NCBI RefSeq assembly: GCF_001429625.1
Contig: NZ_LMSU01000001.1
Span: forward strand, 2,094,525-2,158,524
Length of the DNA stretch: 64,000 nt
From: Nocardioides sp. Soil805
Lineage (GTDB): Bacteria; Actinomycetota; Actinomycetes; Propionibacteriales; Nocardioidaceae
Direction: 5' to 3'
A program made the translations under genes and the position numbers. How positions within the stretch are numbered: the stretch's first letter is position 1; each line of letters begins with the position of its first letter. Shown one piece after another: positions 39,351 through 47,124 of this stretch. A model generated the notes under the pieces. It did not search any database and had not been told where the DNA came from. It worked only from the letters and a program-made list of their open reading frames with translations.

Positions 39351-41045
39351 GTGAACCTCACCGACACCGCAGACCTGTGGTGGAAGAACGCCGTCCTGTA
39401 CTGCGCGGACGTCCAGACCTTCCTCGACCTCGACGGCGACGGGCAAGGCGACCTGCGCGGGATGATCCACCGCGTCGACTACCTCGCGGACCTCGGGGTG
39501 ACCTGCCTGTGGTTGATGCCCTTCTACCCGACGGCCGATCGTGACGACGGCTACGACATCACCGACTTCTACGGCGTCGACCGCAGGCTCGGGAGCGCCG
39601 GCGACTTCGTCGAGCTGGTGCAGACCTGCCACTCGCGGGGCATCCGGGTCGTCGTCGACTTCGTCATGAACCACACCTCGGACCGGCACCCGTGGTGGAA
39701 GGACGCGGTCCGCAGCGAGGACTCGACGTACCGGGACTGGTACGTCTGGCGCTCCTCGACCCCGCCCGACACCAGCAAGCAGGTGGTCTTCCCGGACAAG
39801 GAGGACGCCATCTGGGAGAAGGACACGGCGTCGGGCCAGTGGTACCTCCACAACTTCTACCGGACCCAGCCCGACCTCAACCTGGCCAACCCGGCGGTGC
39901 GCGACGAGGTGATGCGCACGATGGGCTTCTGGCTCCAGCTCGGCGTCGACGGCTTCCGCATCGACGCCGTCCCCTTCCTCTTCGCCGAGGACCAGCTGCC
40001 CAAGCGCGAGCGGAGGTTCCCGCACTTCGACCCACACGAGTACCTGCGCAACCTCAAGGCCTACGCCGGGCGGCGCAACGGGACGGCGATGTTCCTCGGC
40101 GAGGTCAACCTGCCCTACCCGGAGATGGCCGAGTTCTTCGGCAGCGGCGACGCCGACGAGCTGTCCATGCAGTTCGACTTCATCGGGATGCAGGCGACCT
40201 ACCTCTCACTGGCCCGCGGCGACGTTCGGCCGCTGGTCACGGCGTTGCGCGAGCGTCCGCCGATCGACGTCGGCAGCCAGTGGGCCAACTTCCTGCGCAA
40301 CCACGACGAGCTCACCCTCGACAAGCTCAGCAAGGCCGAGCGCCAGGAGGTCTTCGACGCCTTCGGCCCGGAGCCGGAGATGCAGCTCTTCGACCGGGGG
40401 CTGCGTCGGCGCCTGCCCCCCATGCTGGGCGGGGACGCGCGCCGAATCCGGATGGCCTACTCGCTGATGTTCTCGCTGCCGGGCACCCCGGTGCTCTTCT
40501 ACGGCGAGGAGATCGGCATGGGGGAGAACCTCGACGTGCCGGGGAGGCTGGCCGTCCGCACTCCGATGCAGTGGCAGCCCGACGACAACGCCGGCTTCTC
40601 GACCGCACGTCGGCGCGCGCTGGTGCGACCCGTCACGCAGGGGCCCTTCGGGCCCGACCAGGTCAACGTCGGCCAGCAGCGCGGCGACCCGGAGTCGCTG
40701 TGGTCCTTCATCCAGCGGCTCATCTCCCGCTACCGGCAGTCGCCGGAGATCGGCTGGTCCCAGGTGGAGGTGCTCGACCACCCGGACCACCGGGTGCTCG
40801 CGCACCTGTGCCGCAAGGACGAGTGGGCGCTGGTCGCGTTCCACAACTTCGCCGACGAGCCGGTGGAGATCACCGTCGAGCTGCCCGGGGTGGCGCGCGG
40901 CACCGGTCTCGTCGACCTCCTCACCACCGGTCCGGCTCCCCGCATCGAGGCGGGACCGCGCGGACGCGTCTCGACGACGCTGCCGGCGTACGGCTACGCC
41001 TGGTGGCGGATCGTCCCCGAGGGCGACCGTCGCATCGACCACTGA
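39351..41045 (+). CDS. GH13 alpha-amylase-family enzyme (trehalose synthase-like)
   Basis: The 564-aa protein has the GH13 signatures in order: VVDFVMNHTSDRHPWW (region I), GVDGFRIDAVPFLF with nucleophile Asp205 (II), LGEVNLP with acid/base Glu251 (III) and LRNHDEL with Asp319 (IV). It resembles the catalytic part of trehalose synthase (TreS) and related maltose-active enzymes. The short GEVNLPYPEM form differs from the LAEANQW of classical TreS, so the substrate is uncertain. A GAGGAG box precedes the GTG start. It is followed by, and probably co-transcribed with, the LLM gene. Confidence 0.9.
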   Translation: MNLTDTADLWWKNAVLYCADVQTFLDLDGDGQGDLRGMIHRVDYLADLGVTCLWLMPFYPTADRDDGYDITDFYGVDRRLGSAGDFVELVQTCHSRGIRVVVDFVMNHTSDRHPWWKDAVRSEDSTYRDWYVWRSSTPPDTSKQVVFPDKEDAIWEKDTASGQWYLHNFYRTQPDLNLANPAVRDEVMRTMGFWLQLGVDGFRIDAVPFLFAEDQLPKRERRFPHFDPHEYLRNLKAYAGRRNGTAMFLGEVNLPYPEMAEFFGSGDADELSMQFDFIGMQATYLSLARGDVRPLVTALRERPPIDVGSQWANFLRNHDELTLDKLSKAERQEVFDAFGPEPEMQLFDRGLRRRLPPMLGGDARRIRMAYSLMFSLPGTPVLFYGEEIGMGENLDVPGRLAVRTPMQWQPDDNAGFSTARRRALVRPVTQGPFGPDQVNVGQQRGDPESLWSFIQRLISRYRQSPEIGWSQVEVLDHPDHRVLAHLCRKDEWALVAFHNFADEPVEITVELPGVARGTGLVDLLTTGPAPRIEAGPRGRVSTTLPAYGYAWWRIVPEGDRRIDH

Positions 41046-41086
41046 CGTCGACCACTGACGTCGACCACCGACGTCGACCACCGAAG
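41035..41086. repeat. Four 13-bp tandem repeats across a stop codon
   Basis: The unit TCGACCACTGACG repeats at 41035, 41048, 41061 and 41074 (the last two with CCG replacing CTG). The GH13 stop codon TGA (41043-41045) lies inside the first unit, and the repeats run to the ribosome site (AAGGAG) of the LLM gene. A 13-bp unit is not a multiple of three, so copy-number change would shift frames near the stop. Confidence 0.85.
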
Positions 41087-41094
41087 GAGACAGC

Positions 41095-42054
41095 GTGACC
41101 CGCATCGGCTTCCATGCCTCCCACGAGCAGATCTCGCCCCGCCAGCTCCTCGTCGACGTCCAGCAGGCCGGGCGGGCCGGCTTCGAGATGGCCATGTGCT
41201 CGGACCACTTCGCCCCTTGGAGCACGCGGCACGGACACGCGGGCTACGCCTGGTCCTGGCTGGGTGCGGCGCTCGCCACCACGGACCTCGCGTTCGGCTG
41301 CGTGTCGGCGCCGGGCCAGCGCTACCACCCGGCGGTGCACGCGCAACGGATCGCCACCCTGGCCCAGATGTTCCCGGGCCGGTTCTGGGTGGCCCTGGGC
41401 AGCGGCGAGGCGTCGAACGAGCACGTCACCGGTGACCGGTGGCCCGACAAGGAGCGCCGCACGCGCCGGCTCGAGGAGTGCGTGGACGTCATCGGCCGGA
41501 TGCTCGACGGCGAGGAGGTCACCCACCACGGGCTGGTCACCGTCGACCGGGCCCGCCTGTGGGAGGTCCCCGAGGAGCGGCCCTTGCTCGTCGGGCCGGC
41601 CGTGTCGGTCGCCTCGGCCGCGCGGGTCGCCGCGTGGGCGGACGGGATCGTGACGCTCAACCAGCCGGTCGAGGTCCTCAGGGACCTGCTGGCTGCCTAT
41701 CGGGACGCCGGGGGTCGGGGCCGTGCCGCCCTCCAGGTCCACCTGTCGTGGGCCCCGAGCGAGGAGCAGGCCGAGGCCATCGCGCACGACCAGTGGCGCA
41801 CCAACGTCTTCAGCGAGCCCGTCAACTGGGACACCGAGCTCCCCGCCGCCTTCGACCTGATGGGCGAGCACGTCGGCATCGACGCGGTCCGGCAGGCCGT
41901 CCGGGTCTCCGCCGACCTGGGTCGGCACCGGGAGTGGCTGGCGGAGTACGCCGAGCTGGGCTTCGACGACCTCTACCTCCACTTCGTCGGACAGGAGCAG
42001 GCGCCGTTCATCGATGCCTTCGCCGCCGAGGTGCTGCCCGCCCTCCGCGGCTGA
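41095..42054 (+). CDS. LLM-class flavin oxidoreductase, TIGR03885-type non-F420
   Basis: The 319-aa luciferase-like TIM barrel begins RIGFHASHEQISPRQLLVDV, has FEMAMCSDHFAPWSTRHGHA and GSGEASNEHVTGDRWP, and ends DLYLHFVGQEQAPFID. These match the TIGR03885 family (probable non-F420 flavinoid oxidoreductase). The GTG start has AAGGAG upstream, within the tail of the 13-bp repeats. Coupling to a GH13 gene is seen in other actinobacteria and suggests a sugar-linked reaction, not proven. Confidence 0.9.
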   Translation: MTRIGFHASHEQISPRQLLVDVQQAGRAGFEMAMCSDHFAPWSTRHGHAGYAWSWLGAALATTDLAFGCVSAPGQRYHPAVHAQRIATLAQMFPGRFWVALGSGEASNEHVTGDRWPDKERRTRRLEECVDVIGRMLDGEEVTHHGLVTVDRARLWEVPEERPLLVGPAVSVASAARVAAWADGIVTLNQPVEVLRDLLAAYRDAGGRGRAALQVHLSWAPSEEQAEAIAHDQWRTNVFSEPVNWDTELPAAFDLMGEHVGIDAVRQAVRVSADLGRHREWLAEYAELGFDDLYLHFVGQEQAPFIDAFAAEVLPALRG

Positions 42055-42066
42055 TCGCCCACGAGG

Positions 42067-42513
42067 TCAGGAGGACGGCCCGCCCCACCACGGGTCGGTG
42101 ATCTCCCGCAGCTCCGCCAGCATGGCGCCCAGCTCGCGGTAGCGCTCCGCCCCGAGGTGGCGCGACCACTCGCGGGCGATGCGACGCTCGACGGTGCGCG
42201 CCTCCTGCTGCACCGCGCGACCCCGGTCGCTGAGGCAGACGAGCCGGGCCCGGGCGTCGGTCGGGTCCGGGCGGCGCTCGACGTAGCCGGCCCGCTCCAG
42301 CTGGTCGACGAGGTAGCCCGCGGACTGCTTGGTGACCTGGGCGGCCTCGGCCAGCTCGGTGAGCCGGGAGCCGTGCTCGCCGAGGCGCGCCGCGATCCGG
42401 CCCTGGGCGAGCGTGAGGTCGTCGTACCCGCGCTCCCACAGGTGCTCGAGGACCTGCTTCTCGACGTGCCGCTGCGCCACGAACATGAGCACCGCGGGGT
42501 GCGGGTCGGCCAT
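42067..42513 (-). CDS. MarR-family transcriptional regulator
   Basis: The 148-aa protein has the winged-helix core RLTELAEAAQVTKQSAGYLV (about 50-69), the DQLERAGYVERRPDPTDARA wing and the family-typical ARLVCLSDRGRAVQQEA. AAGGAGG lies 4 nt before the ATG. It is divergent from the MDMPI-type gene and separated from it by palindromes that probably form a shared operator. The effector is unknown. Confidence 0.93.
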   Translation of the reverse strand: MADPHPAVLMFVAQRHVEKQVLEHLWERGYDDLTLAQGRIAARLGEHGSRLTELAEAAQVTKQSAGYLVDQLERAGYVERRPDPTDARARLVCLSDRGRAVQQEARTVERRIAREWSRHLGAERYRELGAMLAELREITDPWWGGPSS

Positions 42514-42533
42514 GGATCCTCCTTGACAATGTC

Positions 42534-42562
42534 GTCAGTCTATCTGACCATTAATCGGTCAG
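42534..42562. promoter_or_regulatory. MarR-type operator region
   Basis: CTGACC (42544-42549) and GGTCAG (42557-42562) flank an AT-rich ATTAATC centre. GTCAG (42534-42538) pairs with CTGAC (42544-42548) as a second, overlapping inverted repeat. TTGACA at 42523-42528 may be a -35 element. The site lies between the divergent MarR and MDMPI-type genes and is the most AT-rich stretch nearby. Confidence 0.7.
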
Positions 42563-42590
42563 GGAGTCTGACGGTCTGGGAGGGGTCGTC

Positions 42591-43184
42591 ATGGAGCGCG
42601 ACGAGGTCTGGCAGCACACCGTCGACCAGCGGCTCGCGCTGCGCGAGGTGCTCCGGGACCTCACCGCCGAGGAGTGGGAGCAGCCCTCGCTGTGCGCCGG
42701 GTGGCGGGTGCGCGACGTCGCCGCCCACGTCATCTCCGGCCCGCAGCTGGGCCTGGTCAACACCGTCAAGGTCATGGGCGGGATGTGGCGCGGCTACAAC
42801 GGCATGATCCTGCGCGACGGCCGGCGCCGTGGAAGCGTCCCCGTGGCCGACATCCTGGCGCAGTACGACGAGTGGGCCGAGGTGCCCAAGGGACCGCTCA
42901 CCGTCACCCACGTCGAGCCGCTCATCGACGCGATCGTCCACACCCAGGACATCGTGCGTCCGCTCGGGCGCACCGTGGAGGCGCCGCCCGAGGCGGCCGC
43001 GGTGGCGGCCGACCGGGTCCGCACCCTCGCGTACCTCTTCGGCACCCGGCGCCTCTTCTCCGAGCTCCGCATGGTCGCCACCGACACCGCCTGGACCCGC
43101 GGCACCGGGCGCGAGCTGCGCGCGCCGATGACCGAGCTGCTGATGCTGTGCACCGGCCGGCCGATGGCCGACGCGACCGTCTGA
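42591..43184 (+). CDS. Maleylpyruvate isomerase N-terminal (MDMPI_N/TIGR03083) family protein
   Basis: The 197-aa protein has the DinB_2 four-helix form: LREVLRDLTAEEWEQPSLCA, GWRVRDVAAHVISGP (conserved His) and HVEPLIDAIVHTQDIVRPLG with the paired His residues of the metal site. Actinobacterial members are mycothiol-dependent transferases or isomerases. The GGGAGG box supports ATG 42591. It is probably regulated by the divergent MarR protein, perhaps as part of a thiol or xenobiotic response. Confidence 0.9.
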   Translation: MERDEVWQHTVDQRLALREVLRDLTAEEWEQPSLCAGWRVRDVAAHVISGPQLGLVNTVKVMGGMWRGYNGMILRDGRRRGSVPVADILAQYDEWAEVPKGPLTVTHVEPLIDAIVHTQDIVRPLGRTVEAPPEAAAVAADRVRTLAYLFGTRRLFSELRMVATDTAWTRGTGRELRAPMTELLMLCTGRPMADATV

Positions 43185-43213
43185 GCCCCCCGGCCCCCTG
43201 ACAGACTGGGCCC

Positions 43214-43570
43214 GTGATCGATCCGCTCCAGACGGTCCTCATCGTGGCCGCGCTCGTCCTCGCGCTCGTCACGGGTGGCTACGTCGCCCTCGACCGCAGC
43301 CCCGACCGGGTGCTCATCGCCCTGATCGGCCTCCTCGAGATCGGCCTCGTCGTGCAGGCGGTCGTCGGGATCGCCCAGCTGGTCGGCGGCAGCGGCGACC
43401 CCGGCATCACCTTCGTGGGCTACCTCCTCGCCGCCCTGGTCGTGCTGCCGCTCGGGCTGCTCTGGTCCCTGGGGGAGCGCAGCCGCGGCGCGACCGCGGT
43501 ACTGATCGTCGCGCTGCTCACCGTCGCCTTCCTGGTCGTCCGCCTGGAGCAGATCCATGCCGCGGCCTGA
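43214..43570 (+). CDS. Four-helix membrane protein, unknown function
   Basis: The 118-aa protein has four hydrophobic segments (VLIVAALVLALVTGGYVALD, LIALIGLLEIGLVVQAVVGI, FVGYLLAALVVLPLGLLWSL, TAVLIVALLTVAFLVVRLEQ). GTG 43214 is the only reasonable start. It overlaps the next gene by 14 nt, so the two are co-translated. No known family is recognised with confidence. Confidence 0.75.
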   Translation: MIDPLQTVLIVAALVLALVTGGYVALDRSPDRVLIALIGLLEIGLVVQAVVGIAQLVGGSGDPGITFVGYLLAALVVLPLGLLWSLGERSRGATAVLIVALLTVAFLVVRLEQIHAAA

Positions 43571-43979
43571 CCCGGCCGTGGCGTCCCGGCGCTCCACCTC
43601 GACCGGGCTCGGACGCGCCCTCGTCGCGACGTACGCCGTCTTCGCGCTCGCCGCGACCGCCCGCAGCGCCGTCCAGCTGCTGACCAAGGCCTCCGACGCG
43701 CCGCTGGCCTACGCGCTCTCGGCGGTGGCGGCGGTGGTCTACGTGCTGGCGACCCTCGGGCTCGCCGAGGTCGGTCCGCGACCGCGCACCATGGCGTGGG
43801 CGGCCGTCGGCTTCGAGCTCGTCGGCGTCCTCACCGTCGGGACGCTGACCGTGCTGGACCCGGAGCTGTTCCCGGACGCGACCGTGTGGTCGGCGTACGG
43901 GCAGGGCTACGGCTACCTGCCGCTGGTGCTGCCGTTCCTCGGCATCGCCTGGCTGCTGCGCACCCGACCCCGCGACTGA
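43557..43979 (+). CDS. Integral membrane protein, unknown function
   Basis: The 140-aa protein has four predicted helices, with the segments ALVATYAVFALAATARSAVQ, YALSAVAAVVYVLATLGLAE and LPLVLPFLGIAWLLRTRP. The loop PELFPDATVWSAYGQGYGYL is distinctive and occurs in actinobacterial integral membrane proteins of unknown role. The start overlaps the preceding membrane gene by 14 nt, suggesting a two-subunit complex. Confidence 0.78.
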   Translation: MPRPDPAVASRRSTSTGLGRALVATYAVFALAATARSAVQLLTKASDAPLAYALSAVAAVVYVLATLGLAEVGPRPRTMAWAAVGFELVGVLTVGTLTVLDPELFPDATVWSAYGQGYGYLPLVLPFLGIAWLLRTRPRD

Positions 43980-44000
43980 TCCCCACCGGTCTACCCCGGG

Positions 44001-44131
44001 CCGCTTCCCACAGTGGCGGCACAGTGCGGGGCGCTGTCCCAGGGTGGCGGCACATCGCGGGGCGCGGCCCCAGAGTGGCGGCACATCGCGCCGCCGGAGG
44101 CTCCAGACTTGCGATCTGCCGCCACCCTGGC
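44001..44131. repeat. Three 31-bp direct repeats plus one inverted copy
   Basis: The core GTGGCGGCAC occurs at 44013, 44044 and 44075, a period of exactly 31 bp, within longer units that share CCCA before and ATCGCG after. A fourth copy lies inverted at about 44111-44130 (GCGATCTGCCGCCACCCTGG). The block lies between a membrane gene and the DUF4956 operon and could fold into a large hairpin. It is not homologous to the 32-bp repeats at 17 kb. Confidence 0.85.
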
Positions 44132-44266
44132 CGGGCGCCGGCGCGGCACCCGGCGACCCCGGCGACCCCGGGGTCTCACAGCGAGGGCACAGGCGGGCGG
44201 CAGGTCCGCGACAGGTCCGGCCACGAGCCTGCGGTGACACGCACGTCGAACCGGAGGAACTCCCGC

Positions 44267-44869
44267 ATGCCCAGCTACCTGCTCGCCCTGGCCGACATCG
44301 TCGCCGTCCTCGTCCTGGCCCTGGCCGTCTACTTCCCCCGGCACCGCCGCGGGGACCTCGTCACGGCGTTCGTCGCCGTCAACGTGGGGGTCCTGGCCGT
44401 GACCGTCGCGCTGGCCAACAGTGCCGCGACGGTCGGCCTCGGGCTCGGCCTCTTCGGGGTCCTGTCCATCATCCGGCTGCGCTCGGCCGAGCTGGGGCAG
44501 CACGAGATCGCCTACTACTACTTCGCCTCGCTGGCCCTCGGGCTGCTCGGCGGCCTGGGGGCGGGCGACCCGCGCCTGGCCGTCGCGCTGATGGTGATGC
44601 TGGTGGCCGTCGTCGCCGTGGCCGACAGCCGGGTGCTGCAGCGCGGCGCGCGCCAGCAGGTGGTGGTGCTGGACTCCGCGATCACCGACGAGGCCGCTCT
44701 CGTGGAGCGGCTCGAGCTCGTGCTCGACGCCCGGGTCCACCGCGCGGTCGCCCTCCGCGTCGACCTGGTCAACGACTCCACCACGGTGGACGTGCGCTAC
44801 GTCCCCTCGCCCCGGCCGGCCCCGGTGACCGCCGCGCGCGACCACGCCGACGTCCTCGCGGCGCACTGA
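44267..44869 (+). CDS. DUF4956 membrane protein
   Basis: The 200-aa protein has about four N-terminal helices with GLGLGLFGVLSIIRLRSAEL, a family hallmark, and EIAYYYFASLALGLLGGLG. The C-terminal 70 residues are a small soluble domain. GGAGGA lies 8 nt before the ATG. DUF4956 genes pair with VTC-domain polyphosphate-polymerase-like genes, as here (the next start is 1 nt after the stop). They likely form a membrane complex with VTC and a surface DUF4353/CotH partner. Confidence 0.92.
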   Translation: MPSYLLALADIVAVLVLALAVYFPRHRRGDLVTAFVAVNVGVLAVTVALANSAATVGLGLGLFGVLSIIRLRSAELGQHEIAYYYFASLALGLLGGLGAGDPRLAVALMVMLVAVVAVADSRVLQRGARQQVVVLDSAITDEAALVERLELVLDARVHRAVALRVDLVNDSTTVDVRYVPSPRPAPVTAARDHADVLAAH

Positions 44870-44870
44870 C

Positions 44871-45650
44871 GTGGAGGCGCTCACCGCGCTGCCGGCCGTG
44901 GGGCTCGACGACCTCAACGCCGCCGCCGCGCTCCTGGTCCGCACGGACCGCAAGTACCTCGTCCCGCTCGACGACCTCGCCGCCACGGTGACCGGCGTAC
45001 CCGGCCTGCGGGTCCTTGAGATCGACGGCCGCCGCAGCGCCCGCTACGACTCGACGTACCTCGACACCACCGACCTGGCCAGCTGGGCCGCGTCGGCCCA
45101 CCCCCGCCGACGCCGCTGGAAGGTGCGGACCAGGGTCTACGCCGACACCGGCGAGTGCTGGCTGGAGGTCAAGTCCCGCGGCTCCCGCGGCGTCACCGTC
45201 AAGGACCGGCTCCCGTACGACGCCTCGCGTCGCGGCGAGGTCGGGCCCGACGCGGTCGGCTGGGTCGCCGACCGGCTGACCGCGGCCGGGGCAGTCGGGG
45301 TCGACCCCCGCGAGCTGGTCCCCACGCTGCACACGGGCTACCGGCGCACGACGCTGCTGCTCCCGGAGGGGGCCGGCCGGGGCACGGTCGACGCCGGGCT
45401 GACCTGGACCACCGCGTCGGGCCGGGCCCGGGTGGGACCCGTGCTGGTGGTCGAGACGAAGTCGCCGCCCGGTGCCGCAGGCCCGCTCGACCGGCGGCTG
45501 TGGTCGCTGGGGCACCGGCCGGTCCGGATCTCCAAGTACGGCACCGGCCTGGCCCTGCTCACCCCCGAGCTGCCCGGCAACCGCTGGCACCGGGTCACCG
45601 CCCGGCACCTCGGGCCCGGGCTGACGCTGACGACGGGGGACGCCGCCTGA
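44871..45650 (+). CDS. VTC-domain polyphosphate polymerase-like protein
   Basis: The 259-aa protein has the VTC tunnel-domain elements LLVRTDRKYLVPLDDLA, STYLDTTDLASW, RRRRWKVRTRVYADTGECWL then EVKSRGSRGVTVKDRLPYD, YRRTTLLLP and LVVETKSPPG, with the basic residues and Glu that line the polyphosphate tunnel. It lacks SPX and membrane domains of yeast Vtc4. It is translationally adjacent to DUF4956. The DUF4353 lipoprotein of the same system is 11 kb away. Whether it makes polyphosphate is untested. Confidence 0.9.
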   Translation: MEALTALPAVGLDDLNAAAALLVRTDRKYLVPLDDLAATVTGVPGLRVLEIDGRRSARYDSTYLDTTDLASWAASAHPRRRRWKVRTRVYADTGECWLEVKSRGSRGVTVKDRLPYDASRRGEVGPDAVGWVADRLTAAGAVGVDPRELVPTLHTGYRRTTLLLPEGAGRGTVDAGLTWTTASGRARVGPVLVVETKSPPGAAGPLDRRLWSLGHRPVRISKYGTGLALLTPELPGNRWHRVTARHLGPGLTLTTGDAA

Positions 45651-45662
45651 GCCCGATCCGGG

Positions 45663-46406
45663 TCAGGCGGCGGAGTCGGGGTCCGTGCCGTCGGCGGCGA
45701 GCTCGCCGATCGGTGGGAACTCCGTCATGGCGTGGTCGGCGATCCGCTTCATCATCCAGGCGTCGAGGCCGCCGCCGATGAAGCCCCCGATCACCGGGAC
45801 GCCGCGACCGAAGCGGCCCACCGTGCGGATGCCGACGCTGCGCATCAGGTTGAAGCCGACGGCCTTGTTGACGATCATCATGGCCGCCGGCGGCATCCCG
45901 CGGGTGGCCAGCGTGGCCAGCCGGCCGCCGCCGGTGCTCATGCCGGCCTTCTTGAGCACGTCGTCGGCCCGCGAGCCGACCAGGGTGAGCAGCACGGCGG
46001 ACCGGATGCGCTCGTCTGCGAGGTCGTAGCCGCGCAGCCGGGCGATGGCACCGACCATGCGGGTGGCCTGGACGTAGAACTCCAGCACGTTGGCCGGCAG
46101 GGCGACCGGCAGGGTGACGAAGCCGCCCACGCCGGTGACGAAGCCGCCGATGGCGCCGCCCCGGGTGCCCGCCCGGGCGACGGCCCGGACGGCCTTGTCG
46201 GGGGAGCCCTCCTGGCGCAGCGCCTTGTCGGCGACCTGGGAGGCCGACCGGATCGGTCCGCGCCCGTCGAGGCCGATGTCCAGCAGCATGTCGATCACGC
46301 GGTGGATGGGGCTCTGGTCCGCGGCGGGGTCCTGGGCGGCCTCGAGGGCCGAACGGGTCTCCTCGACCTGCTCGCGCCGCGGGGTGAAGAGGTCGAACAG
46401 GCCCAT
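45663..46406 (-). CDS. EcsC family protein
   Basis: The 247-aa protein starts MGLFDLFTPRREQVEETRSA. It has the EcsC core GGAIGGFVTGVGGFVTLPVA, LPANVLEFYVQATRMVGAIA and GRGVPVIGGFIGGGLDAWMM, with Gly-rich hydrophobic segments that may sit at the membrane. EcsC was named from the Bacillus ecs locus, and its role is unknown. AAGGAG precedes the ATG. It is convergent with the VTC gene, 12 nt apart. Confidence 0.88.
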   Translation of the reverse strand: MGLFDLFTPRREQVEETRSALEAAQDPAADQSPIHRVIDMLLDIGLDGRGPIRSASQVADKALRQEGSPDKAVRAVARAGTRGGAIGGFVTGVGGFVTLPVALPANVLEFYVQATRMVGAIARLRGYDLADERIRSAVLLTLVGSRADDVLKKAGMSTGGGRLATLATRGMPPAAMMIVNKAVGFNLMRSVGIRTVGRFGRGVPVIGGFIGGGLDAWMMKRIADHAMTEFPPIGELAADGTDPDSAA

Positions 46407-46501
46407 CGTTGCTCCTTGGTGACTCACGGTTGGTCCGGCGCCGATCCTGTCACGCGGCACCGTGGTCCGGACTCACCCTCAGGGACAGCGTCGGCCGAGG
46501 G

Positions 46502-46630
46502 TCAGGGGTGCTGCTGCTCCATCGGCGCCGGTGCGGGGGCCGGCTCGTCCTCCAGGGTGGCGGCGACCGACACGGTCAGCCCGCCGAGCAGGAAGCCGGC
46601 GACGGCGGCGGCCAGGGTGGAGGTCTGCAT
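46502..46630 (-). CDS. 42-aa single-pass membrane protein
   Basis: The short frame encodes MQTSTLAAAVAGFLLGGLTV, one transmembrane helix, then VAATLEDEPAPAPAPMEQQHP. GGGAGC lies 5 nt before the ATG. It is the last gene of the copper operon, 11 nt after the DUF4396 stop. Length and form resemble DUF2613-type mycobacterial membrane peptides, but the identification is tentative. The exposed Met-Glu-Gln-Gln-His tail could contact copper. Confidence 0.6.
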   Translation of the reverse strand: MQTSTLAAAVAGFLLGGLTVSVAATLEDEPAPAPAPMEQQHP

Positions 46631-46641
46631 GGTGGCTCCCC

Positions 46642-47124
46642 TCAGTGGTGGGCCTGCGGGGCCTCGTGGCCCGCGTGCATGTCGTGGGTCAGGGCGTGGC
46701 CCCGGCCGCGGTCGATGAGCGCCCGGTTGACCGGGAACGCGACGACGAAGGCGGCGGCGAGGGCGAGCATCATCGACAGCCAGAAGACCGGGTCGACGAG
46801 CCCGGCCTCCATCGCGCCGGGGACCAGCAGCATCACGCCGTTGTCGACGACCTCCATGGTGAGGATCGACAGGGTGTCGGCGGCCAGCACGACCTTGAGG
46901 GCGGAGCCGAAGGCGATGCCCCCCTGCACCAGCGGCAGGGTCGACAGCAGGTAGCCGAAGACGAAGGCCAGCCCCACCGACAGGGCCACGGTGACCCCCG
47001 TCGCCAGCCCGGCCGCGGTGCCGATCATCAGCCCCAGGATCTCGCCGATCGCACACCCGGTCAGGCAGTGCAGGGTCGCGCTCGCGGCCATCGCGTTGCG
47101 GTCGTCCTTCCACGGACCGAACAT
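46642..47124 (-). CDS. DUF4396 membrane protein of the copper operon
   Basis: The 160-aa protein has four helices, starting AASATLHCLTGCAIGEILGL with a conserved His/Cys pair, VALSVGLAFVFGYLLSTLPL, and VDNGVMLLVPGAM. It ends in a His-rich tail (DMHAGHEAPQAHH). Its ATG overlaps the copA stop (TGATG). DUF4396 is frequent in copper loci and may be a metal-binding membrane chaperone. GTG 47127 is an alternative start. Confidence 0.88.
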   Translation of the reverse strand: MFGPWKDDRNAMAASATLHCLTGCAIGEILGLMIGTAAGLATGVTVALSVGLAFVFGYLLSTLPLVQGGIAFGSALKVVLAADTLSILTMEVVDNGVMLLVPGAMEAGLVDPVFWLSMMLALAAAFVVAFPVNRALIDRGRGHALTHDMHAGHEAPQAHH

